From positions 44,003 to 108,002 of the forward strand of contig JBJOQO010000004.1 of the NCBI GenBank assembly GCA_046049865.1: a stretch of DNA of 64,000 bases, written 5' to 3'. The position numbers and the translations under genes were made by a program. Every line of letters begins with the position of its first letter. Position 1 is the stretch's first letter. The stretch comes from JANPCX01 sp046049865. GTDB taxonomy: Bacteria > Pseudomonadota > Gammaproteobacteria > Burkholderiales > Burkholderiaceae_C. Below the pieces are notes generated by a model. The model saw nothing but the letters and a program-made list of their open reading frames with translations. It was not told the origin of the DNA and searched no databases. This document shows, in pieces, positions 26,668-35,084 of the stretch.

Positions 26668-28785
26668 ATGACACCCACCGCTGACCACCGCGTGCCTGTT
26701 GTCTTTCGTCCTGCGCATGTTTTGTTGTCGCATTTGAACCTCAGCAGCAAGGTGCTGATGATGGCGTTGCTGCTCATCATTCCGCTTGTGGTGTTGTTGG
26801 CGGCGAGTTTGCAAAAGGCCAACACCCATTTGGCGTTTGCAAAAGGTGAGATCCGAGGTGCCCAAGACGTTGACAAGCTACTGGAGTTGATTCGTTTAAC
26901 CCAGTTGCACAGAGGGCAAACCAACATTGTTTTGGGGGGCAATGTGGCCGGCGTCGCACCACGCGCTGCCACCCAGGCCAAGCTATTGAGCCAAATGGAA
27001 ACAGTCCAAACCTTGGTGACGACCGATGGCGAATACGACTTGGAGCTTCCTTGGAAAAAAGTTCGCGAGGTGCTTCAAAGCTTGGCAGTGAAAGAAGCAC
27101 AGGGTGTGCCTGCAGCGGTATTCAAGGCCCATACGACTGTCATCCATGATTTGCAGTCCATGGTGTTTCAAACCGCTGATCGCTCGGGTTTGCTCTTCGA
27201 CCCCGAAACCATCTCTTACTACATGATGGACATCAGTGTGAACGTGGGCTCGCAATGGGCAGAGTCTTTGGCTCGCCTGCGCGGGTACGGCGCTGGCGCA
27301 CTGGCCACAGGTGAAATCAACGCCACGCAGGCGGCGACCGTGGCAGGGTTGATCGACAACGCCCAAGCCAACCAACTTGGGTTTGAACGCCGTGCAGCGG
27401 GTTTGGCCCATGCAGGAGCTCCAATCAAAGACAAGTTGGCAGGAGCACAAGAGGCCATCGACCGCTTGTTGGAAGCCTCCCGTGCGCTCACTTCGCCTGG
27501 GAAAACCTCCTCGGACCCCGCTGCCTTTTTCGCCACCGGAACCAAAGCTGTCGAAGGTTTGGTGGCTTTTAACCAAAGCTTGACCACGACGTTGGTTGAT
27601 GAGCTGACTGCGCGGGTAAGTCGCCTCACCCAAGAGCGCAACCGGCAAGCCTGGTTGAGTGGCCTGGGCTTGCTGCTGGCGCTTTACCTGCTATTGGCCA
27701 TGCGGTATTCCGTTCGGCGTGCCACTGGCTTCTTGCAGGCAGATACGGCTCGCCTGGCGAGCCAGGATCTGTCTTTGCCCATTCATGTCGAAGGTCGGGA
27801 CGAGTTCGCGCAGGTAGGCCAGTCGCTTGAAAACCTGCGCACGCAGTTGCGCTCGGTGGTGCTGGAGGTGCAAGCCGGCGCGCACCAACTGACCACGGCA
27901 GCGGGGCAGGTGTCGTCCACCTCCCAAACGCTGTCGCAATCGGCCTCAGAACAAGCAGCCAGCATTGAAGAAACGTCGTCGGCCCTGCAGCAAATGGCGG
28001 CCTCCATACGCAAGACCACCGAAAACTCCGGGGCCACCGATGCCGTGGCCACCACGGCTGCAAAACAAGCCGGCGAGGGCGGTGAGGCGGTGGCCTTGAC
28101 GGTCAAGGCCATGCAATCCATCGCTCAAAAAATTGAGCTGGTGGACGACATTGCCTACCAAACCAATTTGCTGGCCCTGAATGCCGCGATTGAAGCGGCG
28201 CGGGCGGGCGACTACGGGCGCGGTTTTGCCGTGGTGGCCAGTGAGGTTCGTAAGCTGGCCGAACGCAGCCAAACCGCCGCTGAAGAAATTTCCGAACTCA
28301 CCAGCAACAGCGTGCGCCAGGCCGAACGGGCGGGCTCGCTGCTCACGCAAATGCTGCCCTCTATTTCCAATACATCCACCTTGGTCGGTGAAATTGCCAC
28401 CGCATCCAACGAACAAACCGCCAGCGTGCGCGAGCTGAACCAGGCCATGGCGCAAATCAACACCACCACCCAGCACAACGCATCGGCCTCGGAAGAGCTG
28501 GCGGCCACGTCAGAAGAGTTGTCGAGCCAGGCACAGTCGATGTTGGCCTTGATTGGCCGGTTCAAGGTGAACGCGGTGACCAGCTTTGCCCAGCCCGAGG
28601 TATCAACCTACATGCCAAGCGGCGCAGCGAACAACGGGAACTGGGGTGCACACCAAACGGCGGGCACCATGGCAAGGCCAGCACGCAGTATTGATTTGCC
28701 CGCGCAAGGGTCGATGGTCCGCATGGGTGGGGCACTGCTCGCGGACGGCGAAGCGGTGGACGAGTCACAGTTCAAAAAATTCTGA
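26668..28785 (+). CDS. Methyl-accepting chemotaxis protein
   Basis: A 705-residue transducer: short cytoplasmic N-terminus, TM1 at about 28-48, a large periplasmic helical sensor (about 50-325), TM2 at about 329-347, a HAMP linker, then the signalling domain with the hairpin tip DDIAYQTNLLALNAAIEAARAG and VVASEVRKLAERSQTAAEEI. The sensor resembles nitrate/nitrite-sensing-like four-helix folds (residues RLTQLHRGQTNIVLGG), but the ligand is not assignable. The ATG at 26668 has a GAGGAG site; the TTG ten codons earlier has none. It ends in SQFKKF, not a NWETF-type CheR-docking tail. Confidence 0.92.
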   Translation: MTPTADHRVPVVFRPAHVLLSHLNLSSKVLMMALLLIIPLVVLLAASLQKANTHLAFAKGEIRGAQDVDKLLELIRLTQLHRGQTNIVLGGNVAGVAPRAATQAKLLSQMETVQTLVTTDGEYDLELPWKKVREVLQSLAVKEAQGVPAAVFKAHTTVIHDLQSMVFQTADRSGLLFDPETISYYMMDISVNVGSQWAESLARLRGYGAGALATGEINATQAATVAGLIDNAQANQLGFERRAAGLAHAGAPIKDKLAGAQEAIDRLLEASRALTSPGKTSSDPAAFFATGTKAVEGLVAFNQSLTTTLVDELTARVSRLTQERNRQAWLSGLGLLLALYLLLAMRYSVRRATGFLQADTARLASQDLSLPIHVEGRDEFAQVGQSLENLRTQLRSVVLEVQAGAHQLTTAAGQVSSTSQTLSQSASEQAASIEETSSALQQMAASIRKTTENSGATDAVATTAAKQAGEGGEAVALTVKAMQSIAQKIELVDDIAYQTNLLALNAAIEAARAGDYGRGFAVVASEVRKLAERSQTAAEEISELTSNSVRQAERAGSLLTQMLPSISNTSTLVGEIATASNEQTASVRELNQAMAQINTTTQHNASASEELAATSEELSSQAQSMLALIGRFKVNAVTSFAQPEVSTYMPSGAANNGNWGAHQTAGTMARPARSIDLPAQGSMVRMGGALLADGEAVDESQFKKF

Positions 28786-28787
28786 CC

Positions 28788-29360
28788 ATGGTTGCCGACA
28801 CAGAAACCCAGCCGCCGCCAACTTGGCTGCAAGGCCGCGAGCAACGTCTATTGCAGTGGTTGTGCTGTGAGGTGGGCGGCCTCACCCTGGCTTTGCCGGT
28901 GGCGGGTTTGCGTGAAATTTTGCGTGCTCCCACCATGGCCGCTTTGCCTTTGAGTCCCGCCTGGGTGCGTGGGGCCATCAACTTACGAGGCTCGGCCTTG
29001 CCCGTGATCGACTTGGCCCTGCGCCTGGGGCTCACGGGGGGTCGCCCTGGGCGGCGCGCCAGTGTGCTTGTTTTCAATACCCAGTCGTCGGAAGATGCGG
29101 CACTGGGTGGCTCACAAGCCCTTGGTTTGTGGGTGGACAGGGTGTTCGAAATCACGGCAGTGGACCCCGGCCAACTGGACGCAGTCCCCCTCTTTGGCAA
29201 TCCACTGCCCTCGCGTTTCATCAGCCAGGTGCTGCGCTGGCGCAACCAGCCTGTGCTCGGCCTGGACATGGGCGAGGTGCTGGCAAGCGGCGAGTTATCT
29301 GCGGCGATTGAGAGCCATGCCGAGCAGGTGTGTGCCCAGCGGCTATTGAGGGTTTCGTAA
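28788..29360 (+). CDS. cheW: Chemotaxis coupling protein CheW
   Basis: A 190-residue CheW domain protein that links MCP and CheA in signalling arrays. It shows the typical beginning of the double beta barrel (CCEVGGLTLALPVAGLREIL), WVRGAINLRGSALPVIDL, and LWVDRVFEITAVDPGQLDAVP. It starts two bases after the mcp stop. The length is slightly above the usual 150-170 because of an N-terminal tail of about 20 residues. Confidence 0.93.
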   Translation: MVADTETQPPPTWLQGREQRLLQWLCCEVGGLTLALPVAGLREILRAPTMAALPLSPAWVRGAINLRGSALPVIDLALRLGLTGGRPGRRASVLVFNTQSSEDAALGGSQALGLWVDRVFEITAVDPGQLDAVPLFGNPLPSRFISQVLRWRNQPVLGLDMGEVLASGELSAAIESHAEQVCAQRLLRVS

Positions 29361-29377
29361 AACATGACACCCTACAC

Positions 29378-29620
29378 CGTTCGGGCTGAGTCTGTCGAAG
29401 CCTGCGCGTACACCCATAGAAACCCTTCGACAGGCTCAGGGCGAACGGGGAGTGGTTTGTCAAGCGCACAGCGCTGACATGGCCGCATTTCTATTGCCGT
29501 TTTCAAAAAACATGACAAAAAAAATCCGTTCGTACTGACCCTTCGACTGCGCTCAGGACAGGACTTGTCGAAGTTTTGCACCGAGGAACGCGCTGGCTTC
29601 GACAGGCTCAGCCCGAACGG
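29378..29620. repeat. Cluster of inverted CTTCGACAGGCTCAG repeats before cheR
   Basis: The 278-bp gap between cheW and cheR contains four copies or part-copies of a short repeat built around TTCGACAGGCTCAG and CCGTTCG: at 29378-29401, 29424-29449, 29526-29573 and 29596-29620. They form two inverted pairs that can fold as hairpins. The repeat family is common in intergenic DNA of Comamonadaceae and other Burkholderiales. The last copy ends 19 bp before the cheR ATG. Another degenerate copy is at about 32071-32095. Confidence 0.8.
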
Positions 29621-29638
29621 TATGGAGTGTCGAGATTT

Positions 29639-30448
29639 ATGACGAACTCAATAAGCCAACGTTTGTCACGACCTTGCTTCGAGGCGGTCACGGCTTACTT
29701 TCAAACCTGCACCGGCATTGCGCTGGGGCCCGACAAGCTTGATCTGGTCGAAGGCCGCTTACGGCGGTTGTTCGGCGAGCACGGTGATGGGCTCAACGAA
29801 CAAGTACAAACACTGCTGGCCCAGCGCGACCCCAAGGCTTTGGCCTTGCTGGTGGATGCGCTGGTCACCAACGAAACCCAGTTTTTCCGTGAAGCCCAAC
29901 ACTTCGAATTTTTAACGCGCTGGGCCCAACAGCCGCAGCGCAAGCGGCCACTCAAGGTGTGGAGTGCCGCATGCTCTTCGGGCGAGGAAGTTTTCACCAT
30001 TGCCATGGTGCTGGCCGATGCGATGGGCCCGACAGGCTGGTCGGTCTGGGGCACCGACATCTCGCACACCATGGTGGCCAGAGCGCGGCGTGCGGTTTAC
30101 CCCATGCCGCAGGCAAGCAGCTTCCCTCCGGGATACCTGCAGCGTTTTGCGCTCAAAGGAGAAGGGCGATACGAAGGCCTCTTCTTGATGGATGGTGGCT
30201 TGCGCCAAACGGTGACATTCGATGTATTCAACTTGAATGAAGACGGCCCTGCCCCGGGGCCATTCGATGTCATTTTCTTGCGCAACATGCTGATTTACTT
30301 CGACGACGCGCAGCGCCACCGCATTGTGTTGCGGGTGCTGCGCTCCTTGGCACCGGGCGGGGTGTTGCTCACCGGGCATGCCGAGTCACTGAGCAGTTTG
30401 GGCCTGCCGCTTCGCAGCCGCTCGCCCGCTGTGTATGAGAGGGCCTGA
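29639..30448 (+). CDS. cheR: Chemotaxis protein methyltransferase CheR
   Basis: S-adenosylmethionine-dependent methylation of glutamates in the MCP for adaptation. The 269-residue protein has the N-terminal helical domain, TNETQFFREAQHF, the SAM-binding VWSAACSSGEEVFTIAM and DVIFLRNMLIYFD (the usual CRNVLIYF with Leu for Cys), then LAPGGVLLTGHAES. The ATG at 29639 comes directly after a repeat cluster, so its leader differs from the tight spacing elsewhere in the operon. Confidence 0.94.
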   Translation: MTNSISQRLSRPCFEAVTAYFQTCTGIALGPDKLDLVEGRLRRLFGEHGDGLNEQVQTLLAQRDPKALALLVDALVTNETQFFREAQHFEFLTRWAQQPQRKRPLKVWSAACSSGEEVFTIAMVLADAMGPTGWSVWGTDISHTMVARARRAVYPMPQASSFPPGYLQRFALKGEGRYEGLFLMDGGLRQTVTFDVFNLNEDGPAPGPFDVIFLRNMLIYFDDAQRHRIVLRVLRSLAPGGVLLTGHAESLSSLGLPLRSRSPAVYERA

Positions 30449-30956
30449 CGGCATGGGCGCCAACGACATAGGCCGTGATGAATTCCTGGTGATGCCGGGC
30501 GAGTTTTATGTGGGCCAAGGACGGCACACGGTGCGCACGCTGTTGGGCTCTTGTGTGGCCTTGGTGTTTTGGCACCCGCAAGCCGAGGTGGGCGGCATGT
30601 GCCACTACCTGCTGCCAGGGCGCACACGTTCACAAGGCATGCCACGTGATGGCCAGTATGCGGATGAGGCCCTGGAGATGGTGGCCGAAATGATGGCCCG
30701 TGCAGGTGCCCCCCTGGCCGCGTGCCAAGCCTGGTTTTTCGGCGGAGCCAACAGCCTCGCATCGCAGCCTGTGCCGAGCGTGTTTGACATTGCGCAGCGC
30801 AACGTGGAAGCCGGACTGGCGGCGCTGGGCCGCAGCGGCGCACGGTTGGTGAGCCAAGATGTGGGCGGGCGTTGGCCGCGCAATGTCAGTTTGCACTTGA
30901 GCAGTGGGCAGGTGACCTGCCGCAGCCAACAGCCGACCACGGCGAACCCGCCATGA
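30435..30956 (+). CDS. cheD: Chemoreceptor glutamine deamidase CheD
   Basis: Deamidates receptor glutamines and in some bacteria works with CheC phosphatase. The 173-residue protein carries the catalytic Cys in TLLGSCVALVFW and the His in GGMCHYLLPGR, then the AWFFGGANSL segment and NVEAGLAALGRSGARLVSQDVGG. The ATG at 30435 overlaps the end of cheR; a second ATG at 30453, just after the cheR stop, is an alternative. A CheC-like gene is encoded 2.6 kb away on the other strand, so a CheC-CheD partnership is possible. Confidence 0.92.
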   Translation: MRGPDGMGANDIGRDEFLVMPGEFYVGQGRHTVRTLLGSCVALVFWHPQAEVGGMCHYLLPGRTRSQGMPRDGQYADEALEMVAEMMARAGAPLAACQAWFFGGANSLASQPVPSVFDIAQRNVEAGLAALGRSGARLVSQDVGGRWPRNVSLHLSSGQVTCRSQQPTTANPP

Positions 30957-32041
30957 ACACCCGCTCGCCCCACAGCGAAGCCCCCATCCGCGTCATGCTG
31001 ATTGACGACTCGGCGGTGGCACGCGCCCACCTCACGGGTGAACTCAGCAAAGTAGGCATGCAGGTGGTGGCCGCCGCCAGCGACCCCATTGAGGCCTGGC
31101 CTTTGCTGCCAGTGCTGAACCCTGATGTCATCGTGCTGGACATTGACATGCCGCGCATGGATGGCCTGAGTTTTTTGCGACAGCTGATGGCGCAGCGCCC
31201 CACCCCCGTGGTGATGTGCTCTTCACTCACGCAAAACGGCCGCGCCATCGCGATTCAAGCCATGAACGAAGGCGCGGTGGCCGTGGTGGGCAAACCAGGT
31301 TCTGGTGGGGTGTTGCTGCCTGCGGCCGAAGTGGCTCAGGCCCTGGTGGATGCGGTGCGGGTAGCCGCAAAGGCCCAGCCATGTCGTGGCAGCTTGCCAG
31401 CGGTGCCATTGCCCAACGCCGTGCCTTCGTCGGCAGGGGCCAGCGAACACATGGCCCGTCAAGTCATCGCCATGGGCCTGTCAACCGGCGGCGTCCAAGC
31501 GCTCACGCAGGTGCTCAAACGTTTGTCACCGCCTTTGCCGGGTTTGCTCATCGTGCAGCACATGCCGGCCGAGTTCACCGCCAGCCTCGCCCAACAACTG
31601 AACCACGACATGCCCCAGCTCGATGTGCGTGAAGCCCAAGACGGTGATGCGGTCGCACCCGGCCGCGTCCTGATCGCCCCGGGAGGCAAACACATGCTGC
31701 TTCGCGGCTCATTGCCACGAGGCTGGGTGGTAGAGATCACGCACACTGCCGCTGTGAACTACCACCGGCCTTCGGTCGATGTGCTATTCCATTCGGTGGC
31801 CCAGGCCGCTGGCCCGCAAGCCATCGGCGTGCTCATGACCGGCATGGGTGACGACGGCGCACAAGGCCTGCTGGCCATGCGACAAGCAGGAGGCCGCACG
31901 GCCGCCCAAGACGAAGCCACCAGCGCGGTGTATGGCATGCCTGCGGCAGCAGCAGCCTTGCAAGCAGCACAAAAAATCTTGCCGCTCCAGGAAGTGGCAC
32001 GGTGGTTGATGGAACAGGCGCGGGGTCCAACAAAAGCTTGA
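30953..32041 (+). CDS. cheB: Chemotaxis response regulator methylesterase CheB
   Basis: Removes methyl groups from the receptor when phosphorylated by CheA. The 362-residue protein has an N-terminal receiver (LIDDSAVAR, phospho-acceptor Asp63 in VIVLDIDMPRMDG) and a C-terminal esterase domain with the catalytic Ser (AMGLSTGGVQAL), His (IVQHMPAEF) and Asp (MTGMGDDGAQGL). Its ATG overlaps the cheD stop (ATGA). It is the last gene of the forward chemosensory operon and converges on the sensor kinase gene. Confidence 0.95.
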   Translation: MNTRSPHSEAPIRVMLIDDSAVARAHLTGELSKVGMQVVAAASDPIEAWPLLPVLNPDVIVLDIDMPRMDGLSFLRQLMAQRPTPVVMCSSLTQNGRAIAIQAMNEGAVAVVGKPGSGGVLLPAAEVAQALVDAVRVAAKAQPCRGSLPAVPLPNAVPSSAGASEHMARQVIAMGLSTGGVQALTQVLKRLSPPLPGLLIVQHMPAEFTASLAQQLNHDMPQLDVREAQDGDAVAPGRVLIAPGGKHMLLRGSLPRGWVVEITHTAAVNYHRPSVDVLFHSVAQAAGPQAIGVLMTGMGDDGAQGLLAMRQAGGRTAAQDEATSAVYGMPAAAAALQAAQKILPLQEVARWLMEQARGPTKA

Positions 32042-32118
32042 AGCCGACCCGCAAACAAACACATCAATCCCATTCGGCCTGAGCTTGTCGAAGGACCATG
32101 ACCGTGGCAATGGCCGCT

Positions 32119-33546
32119 TCAGAAGGTGCTCTGCGGCCCCCGCGACGACAAGCGCCGCAGCAACAAATCAAAACGCACTCCCTGCCCTACCGTTGCATGC
32201 AGTTCACCATCGAGTTGGGTGATGAGGCTGTCCACGAGTTTGAGTCCCAGTGATTTGCCCCCGCGCAGATCCAGCTCTTTAGAAAAACCAACGCCGTTGT
32301 CCTCAATCACCAAACGTGCGCCATCCGCTTGGGGCTTGAGCTCAATGCGCACCACACCTTCATCACGCCCCACAAAAGCGTGCTTGAGGCAGTTGGACAA
32401 CAACTCGGTGACGATCAAGCCAAAAGGAATGGCCGCATTCAGGTCGGCTTCCACCGGCTGCAAATCAAGCAGCACGGTGATGCCACGGTTGCGTGTGCCC
32501 AAAGCGTCTTGCAACTGCGCCACCAAGTCGCCCAGGTAGTCGGCCAAGTCAATCGCGGAGAGCTGGTTCGATTGGTACAACTTTTCATGCACCAAGGCCA
32601 TAGAACGAACACGCTCGGCGGTTTCTGCCAAGGCCAGCCGCGCGGCTTCGTCGGCCACGCTGTTGCGTTTGAGGTTGAGCAGGCTTTGAATCACCTGCAA
32701 GTTGTTCTTCACCCGGTGGTACACCTCACGCAGCAGGGTTTCTTTCTCGCTGAGGTTGGAGGCAATCTCGGCTTCTTTGCGCTTGCGGTCGTCAATGGGT
32801 TCGATCTGTTGAATCAAATAGGGCTGCTCACCCGCTGCGTCTTGCACCCGCGTGGCGGTCACGCGCACCCACACCCGGTTGCCGCTGCGATTGATCCAAC
32901 GTTTCTCGATTTGTGAGGCTTTGACTTCACCGTGCAACAACGACTGCTCGAAGTCCTCGTGGCGGAGCAAGTCCTCCGGTGCCACGTGGCCGCTGGCGGG
33001 TCGATGCAACAGGGCCTCGGCCGGTTGGTCCAGCATCCCACACAGAGCGCGGTTCACATAGGTCCACTGGCCATGGGTATCGCTCAAAGCCATACCAATC
33101 GGGGCGTTATTCAAAATGGCTTCCAGGCGCTGCTCGCTGTCTTGCAACTGCCTGGCCTGTCGGCGCAGCAACTCTTCGCGGCGCAAGCTCTCGGTCATGT
33201 CGCGCACTTGTATCAGGCACTGGCGGCCATCGGCTTCGGACGACACCGCCAAGATGTCAACCGCATGGCGCATGCGCTCAACGTCGGACTCGCTGGAATA
33301 AAGCGGCAAGGGTGAAGGGTGCAAAGCCGATGACAGACGGCTGGAATGGCCACGCGTCAAGGCCTGCCCCACGGCGGCCAACAAGCGCGCGTTCACGTCC
33401 GCGCCGTAAACCTCATTCAGCATCAAACCCATCGGGCTCTGCGACAAACGGGAGTGGTTGCTTAACCAGTTGTTGAAACCCACCACGCGGCCTTGCGCAT
33501 CCAGCAGCGCAAGGCCGAAATCGACGTGGTTCCACAGGTGGTGCAT
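32119..33546 (-). CDS. PAS-PAS sensor histidine kinase, HisKA_2 type
   Basis: A 475-residue cytoplasmic kinase. Two PAS domains (about residues 1-120 and 140-260) lead into a HisKA_2 region with the phospho-accepting His in EVYHRVKNNLQVIQSLLNLK, then a HATPase domain (LLSNCLKHAF, DNGVGF, GLKLVDSLI). This kinase class often feeds a stand-alone receiver. It starts four bases after the CheC-like gene, which itself follows a receiver gene, giving the order receiver, phosphatase, kinase. A c-di-GMP or chemosensory link is inferred from neighbours only. Confidence 0.9.
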   Translation of the reverse strand: MHHLWNHVDFGLALLDAQGRVVGFNNWLSNHSRLSQSPMGLMLNEVYGADVNARLLAAVGQALTRGHSSRLSSALHPSPLPLYSSESDVERMRHAVDILAVSSEADGRQCLIQVRDMTESLRREELLRRQARQLQDSEQRLEAILNNAPIGMALSDTHGQWTYVNRALCGMLDQPAEALLHRPASGHVAPEDLLRHEDFEQSLLHGEVKASQIEKRWINRSGNRVWVRVTATRVQDAAGEQPYLIQQIEPIDDRKRKEAEIASNLSEKETLLREVYHRVKNNLQVIQSLLNLKRNSVADEAARLALAETAERVRSMALVHEKLYQSNQLSAIDLADYLGDLVAQLQDALGTRNRGITVLLDLQPVEADLNAAIPFGLIVTELLSNCLKHAFVGRDEGVVRIELKPQADGARLVIEDNGVGFSKELDLRGGKSLGLKLVDSLITQLDGELHATVGQGVRFDLLLRRLSSRGPQSTF

Positions 33547-33550
33547 GCCT

Positions 33551-34198
33551 TCAGCTCACTTTTTGCTGGCCGTTTTCATCCAAGCCAAAATAGGTTCGCA
33601 TGTGCACCACCAAGGCTTCGAGTGAGGGCACGTTCATCAAAAACATCACCATGCCGCTGACATTGCTGGCCCGCAGCGTCATGGAAATTTGCGCGAGCAA
33701 CGTGGCTTCTCCCGGATGCAGGTGGTTCACGAGTTGATCCACCTCGCTGCTGGCCACCTTGGGCAAAGAGCCTTGAAACTCCACGCCGAACATGTCGGCC
33801 AACGCACCCATGCAGCTGTTGATGATGATGTTGCCCACTTCGGACAAGGCATCTTGTTCCAGCTCGGTGATGTCTTGCACATCGGCCACATGTTCGCCGA
33901 GCATGCGTCGCACCACTTCCAGGCTCGCTTGGTGGGGAAAGAGCAGCACGGCGTCGGTTTCAATGTCGATGCCCGAGGCAAAGTCTTGGGCGATGGAAAC
34001 GAGTTTGCGGTTGGCTGCACTGTCGGGGAGCGACGCCAGTCTGGCGATCAATTCCTCGCGCGTCAGCAAGTCAACGGCCGGCACCGACATTTGCACCTCG
34101 GTTTGCACCACCTCGGCAAAGGTGGCGCTGGCCGCACCGAGGGCCACGTTGAAGGCCTCGGCGAGGGCGTCTTTTTCCAGCGCGGTGAGGACAATCAT
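33551..34198 (-). CDS. CheC-like phosphatase
   Basis: A 215-residue protein with two copies of the CheC/CheX/FliY active-site signature (D/S-x3-E-x2-N): DALAEAFNVALG at residues about 10-21 and DALSEVGNIIINSCMG around residue 115. These dephosphorylate CheY-type receivers. The second copy is the better match. The first ATG overlaps the receiver stop (ATGA), so the natural substrate is probably that receiver. CheC proteins are unusual in betaproteobacteria, which normally use CheZ; none of the known CheZ features are present here. Confidence 0.85.
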   Translation of the reverse strand: MIVLTALEKDALAEAFNVALGAASATFAEVVQTEVQMSVPAVDLLTREELIARLASLPDSAANRKLVSIAQDFASGIDIETDAVLLFPHQASLEVVRRMLGEHVADVQDITELEQDALSEVGNIIINSCMGALADMFGVEFQGSLPKVASSEVDQLVNHLHPGEATLLAQISMTLRASNVSGMVMFLMNVPSLEALVVHMRTYFGLDENGQQKVS

Positions 34199-34584
34199 GC
34201 GCTGGCCCCCGCCGCTTGGCCTGAGAGTTTTTCAATGATTTGTTTCAGCACCGCCTCGCTGATGGGTTTGCGAAAGAAGTCGATCGCTATCGCAGCGGCG
34301 CGGCTTTGTATGGTTTCTTGCACATTGGCCGTGAGCAAGGCAATGCGCAGGGCGGGGTACTCCACCCGCAGCGACTCGGCCAAGTCCAGCCCCGTCATGC
34401 CCGGCATGTTGTGGTCCAGCAGCAACCATTGCACGGGTTTTGAGGCCAGCACGGCGCGGGCTTCGTCGGTGTTGGACGCTTCGTCAATTTGCACCCCGGG
34501 CAGCAGCTTGCGCAGCAAACCGGTGGACATGATGCGGGAGACTTTGCTGTCGTCCACCACGAGGACATGGATGTTTTCGCTCAC
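34195..34584 (-). CDS. Single-domain response regulator
   Basis: A 129-residue stand-alone receiver: acidic pair in VVDDSKVSR, phospho-acceptor Asp57 in LLLDHNMPGMTG, Thr in ALLTANVQ and Lys106 in FRKPIS. There is no output domain. It is coupled to a CheC-like phosphatase and a HisKA_2 kinase. As the only CheY-size receiver in the locus it is the best candidate for CheA phosphotransfer as well. It lacks the CheY switch-face features needed to assign motor binding. Confidence 0.9.
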   Translation of the reverse strand: MSENIHVLVVDDSKVSRIMSTGLLRKLLPGVQIDEASNTDEARAVLASKPVQWLLLDHNMPGMTGLDLAESLRVEYPALRIALLTANVQETIQSRAAAIAIDFFRKPISEAVLKQIIEKLSGQAAGASA

Positions 34585-34721
34585 GGCACGATCCTTCTAA
34601 AGGGAGTAAGGCGTAGGAATACGACACCGTCAGCACGGGCCGCAGAATGTTTTTAGCACAGGGATGGCGTGCTTGATCGATGGAAAAGCGACCTCCTTTG
34701 CCCTTGTGGCCGAAAGGAAAC

Positions 34722-34969
34722 GGCTAACCCGCATATTTCACCAGGGACGCGCCCGAGTGGGCTGTGATGCGGTGCGCTGGCAAGGCGAGACGACGCTGCG
34801 GGCTCGTGCCCGCGAGGAGGAGCAACGCAGCTAGCGCGCCGCAGCACGGCTCAATCGGGTGTGTAGCGCTCGGTGCAAATTGGATTTGGCACTCGAAGCC
34901 AAGAAAGTGAGCATTCATGAGGTGTTGCGGGGCATAGGAAAGCGACCTGGTGAAACATGCGGGCTAACC
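34722..34969. mobile_element. MITE-like element with 24-bp imperfect terminal inverted repeats
   Basis: The 500-bp gap between the receiver gene and the REC-PAS kinase holds a 248-bp segment bounded by inverted repeats. The left end is at 34722-34745 (GGCTAACCCGCATATTTCAC...) and the right end at 34946-34969 (complement GGTTAGCCCGCATGTTTCAC...); 21 of 24 bases match. The interior contains a G+C-rich hairpin-prone stretch (CTCGTGCCCGCGAGGAG) and no convincing gene. The ends recall those of some transposon families, but I cannot name the parent element. Outside it, 34585-34721 and 34970-35084 hold only leader DNA. Confidence 0.55.
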
Positions 34970-35084
34970 CTGTAAGGGCGCACATTCCGGTCCAAATCCT
35001 TCTTTCAGGAGGCGGGTCAGCTTGTAGACTGCGGCGAGGCTTGACCTCCGGCCCTTTCCCAGCAACCCAGCAGGACCCAGACCG

